Shown here one piece after another: positions 13,573 through 21,123 of a DNA stretch of 32,788 nt. Position 1 is the first letter of the stretch. Each line of letters starts with the position of its first letter. The position numbers and the translations under genes are program-made. The notes beneath the pieces were generated by a model. The model did no database searches, was not told the DNA's origin, and saw only the letters and a program-made list of their open reading frames with translations. Where the stretch lies: positions 1 to 32,788 of the forward strand of contig JAFYQM010000048.1 of the NCBI GenBank assembly GCA_017547085.1, read 5' to 3'. The stretch is from Oscillibacter sp. (GTDB lineage: Bacteria > Bacillota > Clostridia > Oscillospirales > Oscillospiraceae).

Positions 13573-15590
13573 AAACATACGCTCCTCACACTTTCCTTAT
13601 TGCATCTGTACTCTGCCGCCACGGCTCTGTCGGCCTTGCGGATAAGATAAGCCACCACCACAACGACGACCAGCACCGCGATCAATCCGGGCACGAAGCC
13701 TGTGCCGAAGCGGCCCTCCGTCACCAGCGTGCCGATCTGATAGACCAGGAACGCCACCACATAGCCAGTGGCAAACTGCAGAGCCACCCCGCCCCAGAAC
13801 CACTTGCGGCTGTTGATCTCCGAGCGCATGGCACCCAGCGCCGCAAAGCAGGGAGGCGTGAACAGGTTAAACATCAGATAGGCCAGTGCGGCAGCCTTAC
13901 TCAGGCCAAAGGCAGCAGCAACCTCTACACTGCCACCGGTCAGCTCCAGCGCATCGGTGTCGATAAAGTTGGTGACGGCAAAGCAGACGGCCAACGTGCC
14001 CACCACGTTCTCCTTGGCGATGAAGCCGGTGACAGCGGCGGCAGCCAGCTGCCAGGAGGCGAAGCCCACAATAGGGATCAGCAGGACGGCGATAGGCGTA
14101 GCAACGGTTGCAAGGATGGATGTATGCTCCAGCCCTGCCTCCACCACGTTGAAGCTCCAGTTGAAGGTCTGCATGATCTGCACCACCGTGTTGCAAACGA
14201 GGATCACGGTACCAGCCTTGACAATGTAGGCCCAGCCACGAGCGCACATGGAATTGAAAGCCAGCTTCAGGGAAGGGATCTTGTACTCGGGCAGCTCAAT
14301 GATGAAGAAGGACTTGCGGTTCTTGTGACCGGCAATCTTGTTCACCAGCAGGGCGCCGAAGAAAATCAGCACGATGCCTGCGAAATACATCAGGGTACCC
14401 ACCCAGCTGGCATCCCCGAAGAACACACCGGCAAACAGGGCAATGACCGGCAGCTTGGCGCCGCAGGGCATGAAGGGTGCCAGCATGGCAGTGGCACGGC
14501 GCTCCCGCTCGTTGCGGATGGTACGGGCAGCCATAATGCCGGGAATGGCACAGCCGGTGCCGATGACGAAGGGAATGACGGACTTTCCGGAGAGGCCAAC
14601 CTTCTTGAAGATGGGGTCTAGAACCACGGTGGCACGGGCCATGTAACCGCAGTCCTCCAGCAGGGCGATCAGGAAGTACATGACCATGACCAGCGGCAGG
14701 AAACCCACGACAGCGCCTACGCCTCCGATGATACCGTCCACCACCAGCGCCTGCAGAACGGGAGAGGCGCTCTCCATCCAGCCTGCCGCAACTTCCATGA
14801 AGGCCTCGATCCAGCCCACCAGCACATCTGCGATCCAGGGGCCGACCCATGCCTGTGAGATCTGGAACACGAAGAACATAACGCCTGCAAAAATGACCAG
14901 ACCGCCAATGGGATGGGTCAAAACAGTGTCGATGGCATCCTGAGCATTCTTATTCTTGGTAAACACCTTGCGTGTTTCCACCTCAGCCACGATCCGGTTG
15001 ACGAAAACGAAGCGCTTGCGGTCTGCGGCCTCCACAGAGGTCTTGTCGGTCAGATCCACGCCGTCCTGAACGTAGGGAGCCTTCTGGCTCTTTCCCCGCA
15101 GGGCCACGGCGGTCTTCACCACCTCGGTCAGCCCCTTGTCGCCGGACGCATTGGCGGTCGTTTCCACCACAGGGCACCCCAGCTTGGCGCTGAGGGCCGC
15201 GGCATCGATAACGGTCTCCTTTCTGGCGTTGAGATCACTCTTATTCAGCGCCACCACCACCGGCACACCCAGCTCCAGCAGCTGCGTGGTGAAAAACAGA
15301 CTGCGGCTTAAGTTGGTGGCATCCACAATGTTGATAATGACATCGGGACGTTCGTTCCTGACATATGCACTGGTAACGCTCTCCTCCGAGGTGAAGGGAG
15401 ACATGGAGTAGGCGCCGGGGAGGTCCACGGCCACCAGTTCCTCTGCGTCATAGTAGCTCTTTTTAATGAGGGCTTCCTTTTTTTCCACGGTCACGCCCGC
15501 CCAGTTTCCCACACGCTCTTTTCGCCCGGTCAGGGCATTATACATGGTGGTCTTACCGCTGTTGGGATTGCCCGCAAATGCGATTCTCAT
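13569..15590 (-). CDS. feoB: ferrous iron transporter FeoB
   Basis: Fe(II) uptake protein of the inner membrane, 673 residues. The N-terminal GTPase domain shows G1 GNPNSGKT (7-14), the switch region VGNWAGVTVEKKE, G3 DLPG (56-59) and G4 NKSD (116-119). A GDI-like helical part follows (about 165-220). The transport part has the two Gate segments with the conserved CGYMAR, GTGCAIPG and MLAPFMPCGAKLPV (Cys and Pro of the pore), then KENVVGTL and LFTPPCFAALGAMRSE. GAGGAGG lies seven bases before the ATG at 15590; the frame extends upstream without support. It follows feoA by 106 bases that hold a terminator-like hairpin and a metal-box palindrome, so its level relative to feoA may be set separately. 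Confidence 0.97.
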   Translation of the reverse strand: MRIAFAGNPNSGKTTMYNALTGRKERVGNWAGVTVEKKEALIKKSYYDAEELVAVDLPGAYSMSPFTSEESVTSAYVRNERPDVIINIVDATNLSRSLFFTTQLLELGVPVVVALNKSDLNARKETVIDAAALSAKLGCPVVETTANASGDKGLTEVVKTAVALRGKSQKAPYVQDGVDLTDKTSVEAADRKRFVFVNRIVAEVETRKVFTKNKNAQDAIDTVLTHPIGGLVIFAGVMFFVFQISQAWVGPWIADVLVGWIEAFMEVAAGWMESASPVLQALVVDGIIGGVGAVVGFLPLVMVMYFLIALLEDCGYMARATVVLDPIFKKVGLSGKSVIPFVIGTGCAIPGIMAARTIRNERERRATAMLAPFMPCGAKLPVIALFAGVFFGDASWVGTLMYFAGIVLIFFGALLVNKIAGHKNRKSFFIIELPEYKIPSLKLAFNSMCARGWAYIVKAGTVILVCNTVVQIMQTFNWSFNVVEAGLEHTSILATVATPIAVLLIPIVGFASWQLAAAAVTGFIAKENVVGTLAVCFAVTNFIDTDALELTGGSVEVAAAFGLSKAAALAYLMFNLFTPPCFAALGAMRSEINSRKWFWGGVALQFATGYVVAFLVYQIGTLVTEGRFGTGFVPGLIAVLVVVVVVAYLIRKADRAVAAEYRCNKESVRSVCL

Positions 15591-15636
15591 AGGGATTCCT
15601 CCTCGATACACATCAGTTTCTCTATCGTTTTGTTGC

Positions 15637-15654
15637 GGTTAGCTAAAGCTAACC
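15637..15654. promoter_or_regulatory. metal-box palindrome between feoA and feoB
   Basis: GGTTAGC-TAAA-GCTAACC, perfect 7-bp arms. The arms resemble the DtxR/IdeR box (TTAGGTTAG-type half sites). A TTGACC on the minus strand (15661-15666) lies just upstream, so the site would cover the -10 of any feoB promoter. Binding by a DtxR-family iron repressor is inference. Confidence 0.7.
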
Positions 15655-15664
15655 CTTGTTGGTC

Positions 15665-15687
15665 AAAAAAGGGCGTAAAACACACCC
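15665..15687 (-). terminator. terminator-like hairpin between feoA and feoB
   Basis: On the minus strand GGGTGT (15682-15687) pairs with ACGCCC (15671-15676) around GTTTT, followed by TTTTTT (complement of 15665-15670). The six-pair stem is weak, so it may give partial termination after feoA. Confidence 0.6.
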
Positions 15688-15696
15688 CTTCTTCTC

Positions 15697-15909
15697 TCAG
15701 ATCAAAATGGCCTCAGCCAGCTCGTTGTCAATGTTATAGCGGCCGTCCTTAATGGAGACCACACAGTTCCGCTTCTTCCGGGCGATCACCGTGATGGGCT
15801 CCCCGCTGTAACAACCGAGAGAGAACAAAAAGGCATTTAAATCCTCATCGTCCGTCTCAATACCGCGGATGATATACTCTTTTCCTTCCTGTGCCTGCAT
15901 CAAGGTCAT
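15697..15909 (-). CDS. feoA: FeoA, ferrous iron transport accessory protein
   Basis: SH3-like cytoplasmic protein of 70 residues that is needed for FeoB activity. It shows the FeoA pattern of an N-terminal KEYIIRGIE strand, LFSLGCYSGEPITVIARKKRNCVVSI and a final NIDNELAEAILI. AGGAGG lies eight bases before the ATG. It is the first gene of the feo operon; one metal-box palindrome at 15924-15939 lies only 15 bases from its start codon and a second one next to its -10. Confidence 0.95.
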   Translation of the reverse strand: MTLMQAQEGKEYIIRGIETDDEDLNAFLFSLGCYSGEPITVIARKKRNCVVSIKDGRYNIDNELAEAILI

Positions 15910-15923
15910 GGTTCTCGCCTCCT

Positions 15924-15974
15924 GTTAGCCATCGCTAACTCCACTCGTTTACAAACGGTTAGCTTCCGCTAACC
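15924..15974. promoter_or_regulatory. two metal-box palindromes upstream of feoA
   Basis: GTTAGC-CATC-GCTAAC (15924-15939) and GGTTAGC-TTCC-GCTAACC (15957-15974), centres 34 bases apart, about three helical turns. The second lies just downstream of the feoA -10 (15987-15992), over the expected transcript start; the first is in the leader. Tandem sites suit cooperative repression by an iron-bound DtxR-family protein (inference). Confidence 0.75.
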
Positions 15975-15986
15975 TCTTTATGTGGA

Positions 15987-16015
15987 ATATTAGCACTCCT
16001 GCATATATTTGTCAA
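15987..16015 (-). promoter_or_regulatory. feoA: feoA promoter
   Basis: On the minus strand TTGACA (16010-16015), 17-base spacer, TAATAT (15987-15992). The transcript would start near 15980, inside or beside the palindrome at 15957-15974. Confidence 0.82.
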
Positions 16016-16056
16016 GCCATTCAAACAACTTTTCCCATTTTTTCTATTCAGGAGTT

Positions 16057-16088
16057 GACCCCGCACGGAATGGCAGCCGTGCGGGGTC
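16057..16088. other. strong hairpin in the 422-base feoA upstream region
   Basis: GACCCCGCACGG (16057-16068) pairs with CCGTGCGGGGTC (16077-16088) over an 8-base loop. Neither side has a proper T-run. It lies about 100 bases into the transcript expected from the promoter at 16189-16217. The rest of the stretch 16016-16162 holds no gene I can support; a minus-strand 25-codon frame from 16122 has a fair ribosome site (GAGG) but no recognisable product. Confidence 0.6.
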
Positions 16089-16162
16089 TTGTATGAGGGG
16101 AAAAAGGAGATAAGTCTGAATTCATCAGCGCACCTCAGGAGTAGTCCGTTGGCACGCCCACC

Positions 16163-16217
16163 AGTTAGCCTTAACTAACTTCGCATTTAATATAGCATTT
16201 TCGCCTTTGCTTGTCAA
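16163..16217 (-). promoter_or_regulatory. second minus-strand promoter with a metal box
   Basis: On the minus strand TTGACA (16212-16217), 17-base spacer, TATATT (16189-16194), then the palindrome AGTTAG-N6-CTAACT (16163-16180) at the expected transcript start. Arms match the other feo boxes. No gene follows before the feoA promoter, so this is either a distal feoA promoter or drives a short RNA. Confidence 0.75.
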
Positions 16218-16275
16218 TTCCTTTTTTGAAAAATTTTTCCGTCCAGAGCGATGACGGCATTTTTTGATCCACCCA

Positions 16276-16304
16276 TTGCGAAACAGCGCTGTTTGCCGTA
16301 TACT
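16276..16304 (+). promoter_or_regulatory. promoter of the second phosphodiesterase, palindrome in spacer
   Basis: TTGCGA (16276-16281), 17-base spacer, TATACT (16299-16304). AAACAGCGCTGTTT (16281-16294) is a perfect 14-bp palindrome lying in the spacer, a likely protein site. Confidence 0.65.
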
Positions 16305-16331
16305 GCCCATAGATGCAAAGGAGATGGCACG

Positions 16332-16799
16332 ATGAAAATTCTGGTATTGTCGGATTCTCACGGGAATCTTTCTCATATGGCACAGGCTGTGGATGCAGAG
16401 CGGCCGGATATGATCTTCCATTTGGGGGATTGCTGGCGGGACGCGGAATGGCTGCGTGACCATGTCCCTGATGTTCCACTGCAGCAGGTGCCGGGCAACT
16501 GCGATTTTCTGCCGAAGGAGCCGACGGAGCAGCTTTTGTGTCTGGAGGACAAGCGGATTCTGCTCTGCCACGGTCACACCTACCGCGTGAAGCAGTCCCT
16601 GCTTCTGGCGGGATATGCCGCCGAAGAAAAGGATCTGGACCTCTTTTTGTTTGGCCATACCCACATGCCGCTGGTGGACATGCGGGGTAAGACCTTTTTC
16701 CTCAATCCCGGCAGCATCGGTGACCGGCTACGCCCCACTTACGGCGTGGTGACGATCACCGGTGGAAAGCTGGATGTGCGGACGGCACTTTTGAAATAA
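16332..16799 (+). CDS. MJ0936/YfcE-family phosphodiesterase
   Basis: Metallophosphoesterase of 155 residues: Asp8 and His10 in VLSDSHGN, FHLGDCWRDAEWL, PGNCDF, LLCHGHTYRVK and FGHTHMPLV supply the two-metal site. It is the short MJ0936 type, found next to rph/xanthosine triphosphatase genes in many Firmicutes, though not here. The frame begins at 16251, but the ATG at 16332 has AAGGAG about nine bases upstream and starts at the conserved strand. In vitro relatives cut phosphodiesters; the natural substrate is unknown. Single gene with its own promoter and terminator. Confidence 0.92.
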   Translation: MKILVLSDSHGNLSHMAQAVDAERPDMIFHLGDCWRDAEWLRDHVPDVPLQQVPGNCDFLPKEPTEQLLCLEDKRILLCHGHTYRVKQSLLLAGYAAEEKDLDLFLFGHTHMPLVDMRGKTFFLNPGSIGDRLRPTYGVVTITGGKLDVRTALLK

Positions 16800-16800
16800 C

Positions 16801-16830
16801 AAAAAGGAACCGGAAAATCCGGTTCCTTTT
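16801..16830. terminator. bidirectional terminator
   Basis: AAAAGGAACCGGA (16802-16814), loop AAA, TCCGGTTCCTTTT (16818-16830), with more T beyond. It serves the phosphodiesterase and the recD2 cluster, which ends at 16851. Confidence 0.92.
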
Positions 16831-16850
16831 CTTTTTATGCAATTTATACG

Positions 16851-19055
16851 TTATTCACCGCTGTGGGACAGCCGCCACTTCAAGCCGGAGTAGCGCTTTT
16901 GCTGCTTGTCATTGGCGGCCATGGCGCGGATGGCGGCATCGTCGCCCACCACGATCAGCAGCTCCCGTGCGCGGGTCAGAGCAGTATACAGCACGCCCCG
17001 CACCATCAAACTGGGTGCGGAGGGCATAGCCGCCAGCACCACACAGGGATACTCACTGCCCTGTGCCTTGTGGACGGTCTGGGCATAGGCCAGATCCACC
17101 TCGCTGAGCATTTCCACGCCGTAGGTGGCACTGCGACCGTCAAAATCCACTGCCAGCCACTCCCCGCTGGGGTCGATCTGAACGATGCGGCCCACATCTC
17201 CGTTGAAAATACCAGTACCGATGGTGCCGTCCTCCTTGCCCCAGACCACATCGTAGTCGTTGCGGGTCTGCATAATGCGGTCGCCCTCTCGGAACAGCCG
17301 CTCGCCCCACTGGATCTCCCGTCGGTCGGGCCGTCTGGGATTCAGCGCCTCCTGCAGGAGGCGGTTCAAATTCAGCGTACCGCAGGGGCCCTTGCGGGTG
17401 GGCGTCAGCACCTGGATCTGCTCCACGGGAATGCCCATTTTCTCCGGCAGGCGGGTCTTGCACAGTTCCACCACCGTGGCAGCCGCACGCTCGCCGTCCC
17501 TCCGGCAAAGGAAGAAGAAATCGTCCTGATCGTTGGTCAGCACCGGGGGCTCACCCAGATTCACCTTATGGGCGTTGCGGATAATGGCAGAACGTTCCGC
17601 CTGACGGAACACCTCCCGCAAAAAGACCGTTTCTACCCGCTTACTGCGGATTAGGTCGGAAAACACGTTGCCCGCGCCCACGGAAGGCAGCTGGTCGGCA
17701 TCGCCCACCAGCACCAGACGGGTACCGGGCCGCAGGGAACGCAGCAGGGCGGAAAACAGGCTGACATCCACCATGCTCATCTCGTCCACGATCACAGCGT
17801 CCGCCTCCAGCGGTTCCTGCTCGCTCTTCTGGAACGTCACCTGACGGGTGGCCTCGTCCCACTTCATGCCAAGCAGGCGGTGGATGGTCTGGGCCTCCAG
17901 TCCCGCCAATTCGCTCATGCGCTTGGCGGCGCGGCCGGTGGGGGCCGCCAGCACGATATCCAGTCCCATCCGTTGAAACAGGGCCACAATGCCCCGCACC
18001 GTGGTGGTCTTGCCGGTACCGGGACCGCCGGTCAAAATCAGCACGCCGCTACTCGCCGCCAGTTCCACAGCCTGCCGCTGCTGCGCGGCATAGGTGATTC
18101 CGGCGGAGGCTTCGATCTCGGAAATGACCCGCTGGACCTGACGGCTCACATCCGTCTCGGCGGCAAGCAGGTTGTTCAGCCGCGCACAGGCGGAAACTTC
18201 CGCCTCCCAGAGCCTGTGCAGGTAGCAGGCCTCCACATTGGCCAGCGGCTCCTGTACCACCACCCGCCTTTCGATCAGGGCGTCCAGCGCCTGTTCCACG
18301 GCTTCGCTGCCGCAGTCCAGCAGGCGACAGGTGGCGTCCACCAATTTATTGCGGGGCAGAAATACATGCCCGTTATTCTCGTTATGGGCCAGTTCAAAGG
18401 TCACCGCCGCCTGCAGACGTTCCTCACTGTCGGCAGCCATGCCCATACTCATGGCGATTTCATCCGTGACGGAAAACTGCACGCCGCAGCCGTCGGCGGA
18501 GAGGAGATAAGGGTTGTCCTTTACCATTTCCAGTGCAGCCTCGCCGTAACGCTGCCGCAGCAGCATGGCCAGCACCGGCGGCAGCTGGTACTGGGCAAGG
18601 AAATGCATCAGCCGCCGCAGCCCCAAATGGTGGCGGAAGCTGTCGGCGATCTCCTGCGCCTTTTTGGCGGTAATGCCCTTCAGCAGGCTCAGCCGTTCCG
18701 GCTCCCGTTCCAGCACATCCAGCGTGTCCGTGCCGAAGCGGTCCACGATGCGGCGGGCAGTAGCAGGCCCCACGCCCTTGCAGACGCCGGAGCAAAGATA
18801 GTTGAAGATCTCGTCCTCGTCCTCCGGCAGGGCGCGGTCCACTTCCGTGGCCCGCAGCTGCTCGCCGTGCTGGGAGTGCTGTTCCCACACGCCGGACACC
18901 GTCAGCCGTTCGCCCGGCGCGGCACAGGGGATACAGCCCACCACGGTAACGACCTCCCCCTCCTCGGTGAGGAGGCGGAGGACCGTATAGCCGTTTTCCG
19001 CGTTTTGAAAAATGACACTATGTACGGTGCCTGCGCAGCAGGTCAGCTCTTCCAT
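16851..19055 (-). CDS. recD2: RecD2-type SF1 DNA helicase
   Basis: Helicase of 734 residues, 5'-3', of the RecD-like type that acts without RecBC. An OB-like N-terminal part (1-75) and helix-hairpin-helix repeats (about 80-145, VCKGVGPATARRIVDRFG and LLKGITAKKAQEIA) precede the motor. Walker A is GGPGTGKT (343-350), Walker B is VDEMSMVD (423-430), then VLVGDADQLPSVGAGNVF, VFLREVFRQ, the SH3-like insertion (GDVGRIVQID), YAQTVHKAQGSEYP and LYTALTRARELL. The start at 19055 has AAAGGA about 10 bases before it; a longer frame to 19325 is out of keeping with the family and overlaps another gene. Last gene of the yqfC-to-recD2 run, 13 bases after the small membrane protein gene. Role in replication-fork and mismatch repair is known for the Bacillus and Deinococcus proteins. 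Confidence 0.95.
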   Translation of the reverse strand: MEELTCCAGTVHSVIFQNAENGYTVLRLLTEEGEVVTVVGCIPCAAPGERLTVSGVWEQHSQHGEQLRATEVDRALPEDEDEIFNYLCSGVCKGVGPATARRIVDRFGTDTLDVLEREPERLSLLKGITAKKAQEIADSFRHHLGLRRLMHFLAQYQLPPVLAMLLRQRYGEAALEMVKDNPYLLSADGCGVQFSVTDEIAMSMGMAADSEERLQAAVTFELAHNENNGHVFLPRNKLVDATCRLLDCGSEAVEQALDALIERRVVVQEPLANVEACYLHRLWEAEVSACARLNNLLAAETDVSRQVQRVISEIEASAGITYAAQQRQAVELAASSGVLILTGGPGTGKTTTVRGIVALFQRMGLDIVLAAPTGRAAKRMSELAGLEAQTIHRLLGMKWDEATRQVTFQKSEQEPLEADAVIVDEMSMVDVSLFSALLRSLRPGTRLVLVGDADQLPSVGAGNVFSDLIRSKRVETVFLREVFRQAERSAIIRNAHKVNLGEPPVLTNDQDDFFFLCRRDGERAAATVVELCKTRLPEKMGIPVEQIQVLTPTRKGPCGTLNLNRLLQEALNPRRPDRREIQWGERLFREGDRIMQTRNDYDVVWGKEDGTIGTGIFNGDVGRIVQIDPSGEWLAVDFDGRSATYGVEMLSEVDLAYAQTVHKAQGSEYPCVVLAAMPSAPSLMVRGVLYTALTRARELLIVVGDDAAIRAMAANDKQQKRYSGLKWRLSHSGE

Positions 19056-19068
19056 GCGTTTCGTTCCT

Positions 19069-19401
19069 TTAACTTCCGTTGAATAGTTGAATGTCCTTTG
19101 CGTCCAGCAATGCGGCATCCTCCTGCCGGTCCGCCAGATACTGGGCAAGACCCCGGGCATCCTCGCTGAGGCCGCAGTCCGCCAGTAAAATTTTTGCCCC
19201 CGGCAGACGGTTCTGCACCCGCCGCAGTTCCCGCACATCCGATTCCATGGCCAGCGCCTCTCCCCGCAGGGGCAGCACCAGCAGCAGTCCCGGAATCGCG
19301 GGCCTGCCGGTGTGCAGCAGCGCACCCGCCGCCAGCCACACCACCGTGGTCAACCCCACGGCAGAAAGAAAGGCCACCAGTCCCTCTTGCAGCAATACCA
19401 T
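19069..19401 (-). CDS. small membrane-anchored protein of unknown function, 110 residues
   Basis: An N-terminal membrane helix (LVAFLSAVGLTTVVWLAAGALLH) is followed by LLLVLPLRGEALAMESDVRELR and a cytoplasmic part with LLADCGLSEDARGLAQYLADR. The strand-helix layout of the second half (ILLADCGLSEDA) could be a Rossmann-like or receiver-like fragment, but no catalytic motif is clear. GAGGTGAT lies seven bases before the ATG at 19401. It lies in the yqfC-to-recD2 run, 13 bases before recD2. I believe similar genes occur beside recD2 in related Clostridia, but cannot name the family. A structural or partner role is unknown. Confidence 0.75.
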   Translation of the reverse strand: MVLLQEGLVAFLSAVGLTTVVWLAAGALLHTGRPAIPGLLLVLPLRGEALAMESDVRELRRVQNRLPGAKILLADCGLSEDARGLAQYLADRQEDAALLDAKDIQLFNGS

Positions 19402-19450
19402 CCCAAATCACCTCAGGACAGTGTATGTGCCGCAGCTCGTCCGGTGTGCG

Positions 19451-19624
19451 TTACAGCAGTCCCAGTTCCTTGGCCACCAGCGCAGCCAGTTCCTCTTCCT
19501 GCATCTGCAGTTCGAAGTCGTCCTCTTCCTGCTCCAGTTCCGGTTCCACAGCCGCTTCCTGCACCCGCTGTGCAAAGGCGGCGCTGGCCTGATCGAGACA
19601 GGCGAATAAATCTTCTTTCTTCAT
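19451..19624 (-). CDS. small acidic protein, 57 residues
   Basis: MKKEDLFACLDQASAAFAQR at the start, then a strongly acidic stretch (PELEQEEDDFELQMQEEELAAL) and a short hydrophobic end. It should be a soluble helical protein with no known motif. GAGG lies about nine bases before the ATG at 19622-19624, and the upstream ybeY stop is four bases away, so it belongs to the operon. The open frame extends to 19651 inside ybeY without better support. In Bacillus this place is taken by dgkA and era. Function unknown. Confidence 0.65.
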   Translation of the reverse strand: MKKEDLFACLDQASAAFAQRVQEAAVEPELEQEEDDFELQMQEEELAALVAKELGLL

Positions 19625-19628
19625 GGGT

Positions 19629-20129
19629 TCAATCCTCTCGTGTAATACCAAGTTCTGCCAGAATGGCTTCCTCCCGCGCCCGCATCTGCTTCTTCTGCTC
19701 GCCCTCGTCCAGATGGTCGTAGCCCAGCAGATGCAGCACGGAATGAGTCACTAAGTACGCCAACTCCCGCTTTTGGGAGTGGCCGTATTCCACCGCCTGC
19801 GCCGCCGCGTGCTCCATGGAGATCACCATGTCGCCCAAGGGGATGAGGCCGGTGCCGGGGTCGGCGTCCAGCTCATCCGGTAGCTCGCCGGGAATGAGAT
19901 CGAACACGGGAAAGCTCAGCACATCGGTGGGGCGGTCCACATCCCGCATCTCGCGGTTGATCTCATGGATACCCGCATCATCGGTGAGGTTCACATTCAC
20001 CTCGCAGGGATACGTCATGCCCTCCGCCGCCAGTGCTGTGCGGATCACCTTGCGGATCAGGGCGGCGACTGCCTTTTCGTTTGCCACCGGCACATCGGCG
20101 GTAACGGGAAGATAGTGGGTTTTTCTCAT
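19629..20129 (-). CDS. ybeY: endoribonuclease YbeY (16S rRNA maturation)
   Basis: Zinc RNase of 166 residues involved in 16S rRNA 3' end processing and ribosome quality control. The signature HSVLHLLGYDH gives His129, His133 and His139 as zinc ligands; upstream RPTDVLSFPVFD and GDMVISMEHAAAQA are also typical. It overlaps the end of phoH by four bases (start 20129, phoH stop 20126), the standard arrangement in Firmicutes. Full length. Confidence 0.97.
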   Translation of the reverse strand: MRKTHYLPVTADVPVANEKAVAALIRKVIRTALAAEGMTYPCEVNVNLTDDAGIHEINREMRDVDRPTDVLSFPVFDLIPGELPDELDADPGTGLIPLGDMVISMEHAAAQAVEYGHSQKRELAYLVTHSVLHLLGYDHLDEGEQKKQMRAREEAILAELGITRED

Positions 20130-21109
20130 GCTTTCTTCCCCTTTCCGCCGTTTTTGGCATTTTCATAGTCCTCATAGGCCTTGACGATGCGCTGCACCAT
20201 CACATGACGCACCACATCGGAATTGGTCAGCTGGCAGATGCCGATGCCCTCCACATCCCGCAGGACCCGCATGGCCTCCTTCAGGCCGGAGGCCTTTCCG
20301 TCGGGCAGGTCGATCTGGGTCACGTCGCCGGTAATGACGATCTTGGAGCCGAAGCCCAGACGGGTCAGGAACATCTTCATCTGCTCGCGGGAGGTGTTCT
20401 GCGCCTCGTCGAGGATGATGAAGCTATCGTCCAGCGTGCGGCCGCGCATATAGGCCAGCGGGGCCACTTCAATGTTGCCGCGCTCCAAATACTTCTGATA
20501 GGTCTCGGCACCCAGCATGTCAAAGAGGGCGTCGTACAACGGCCGCAGGTACGGGTCCACTTTCGACTGCAGGTCGCCGGGCAGGAAGCCCAGCCGCTCG
20601 CCTGCCTCCACCGCGGGACGGGTGAGGATGATGCGGTTGACCTGCTTGTCGCGGAAGGCCTGCACTGCCGCCGCCACGGCGAGGTAGGTCTTACCCGTAC
20701 CGGCAGGGCCTACGCCGATGGTGATGGTATTGCTCAGCACCGACTTGATATACTCCTTCTGGCCGATGGTCTTGGGCTTGATGGGGCGACCCTTGGCGCT
20801 GATGCACAGCACATCGCCGGTCAGCTCCGTTACCTGCTCCTCCTTGCCCGCGCGCACCAGTCCGATGACGTAGCGCACATTCTGCTCGCCGATGCTCTCG
20901 CCGCGGGCAGAGAGGGTCAGCAGAGCCTGAATCGCCTTGCAGGCCAGCATGGTATCCTCCGGTTCACCCTCTACCCGCAGTTCCCCTTCCCGGTTCACCA
21001 CGGTGACGGAAAACTCCTGCTCCAGCAGGCGGATATTCTCATCAAATGAGCCAAAAATGTTCACGACCTGTTCCAGACGTTCAATGCTGATTCTCTGTTC
21101 CAAATTCAC
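20126..21109 (-). CDS. phoH: PhoH-family ATPase
   Basis: Cytoplasmic P-loop ATPase of 327 residues, usually next to ybeY and likely acting with it in RNA metabolism. An N-terminal KH-like part (1-90) precedes the PhoH core with Walker A GPAGTGKT (about 134-141), TRPAVEAGERLGFLPGDLQ and Walker B FIILDEAQN. The frame is open to 21238, but that would run into yqfD. The GTG at 21107-21109 is four bases from AGGAG and a TTG at 21101-21103 is ten; either is possible and I give the GTG. It follows yqfD by 14 bases. Confidence 0.93.
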   Translation of the reverse strand: MNLEQRISIERLEQVVNIFGSFDENIRLLEQEFSVTVVNREGELRVEGEPEDTMLACKAIQALLTLSARGESIGEQNVRYVIGLVRAGKEEQVTELTGDVLCISAKGRPIKPKTIGQKEYIKSVLSNTITIGVGPAGTGKTYLAVAAAVQAFRDKQVNRIILTRPAVEAGERLGFLPGDLQSKVDPYLRPLYDALFDMLGAETYQKYLERGNIEVAPLAYMRGRTLDDSFIILDEAQNTSREQMKMFLTRLGFGSKIVITGDVTQIDLPDGKASGLKEAMRVLRDVEGIGICQLTNSDVVRHVMVQRIVKAYEDYENAKNGGKGKKA

Positions 21110-21123
21110 TTCACTCCTGTATC

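Noticed and set aside
16125-16664. Minus-strand open frame behind the gene-less metal-box promoter, as the missing gene
   Set aside because: It begins inside the phosphodiesterase gene, upstream of the promoter, and shows no known motif.
17880-19082. Plus-strand open frame of 400 codons opposite recD2
   Set aside because: Shadow frame; recD2 motifs are unambiguous on the other strand.
16851-19325. 824-residue form of RecD2
   Set aside because: The first 90 residues are Cys/Arg/Trp-rich, overlap the membrane protein gene in another frame and do not belong to the family.
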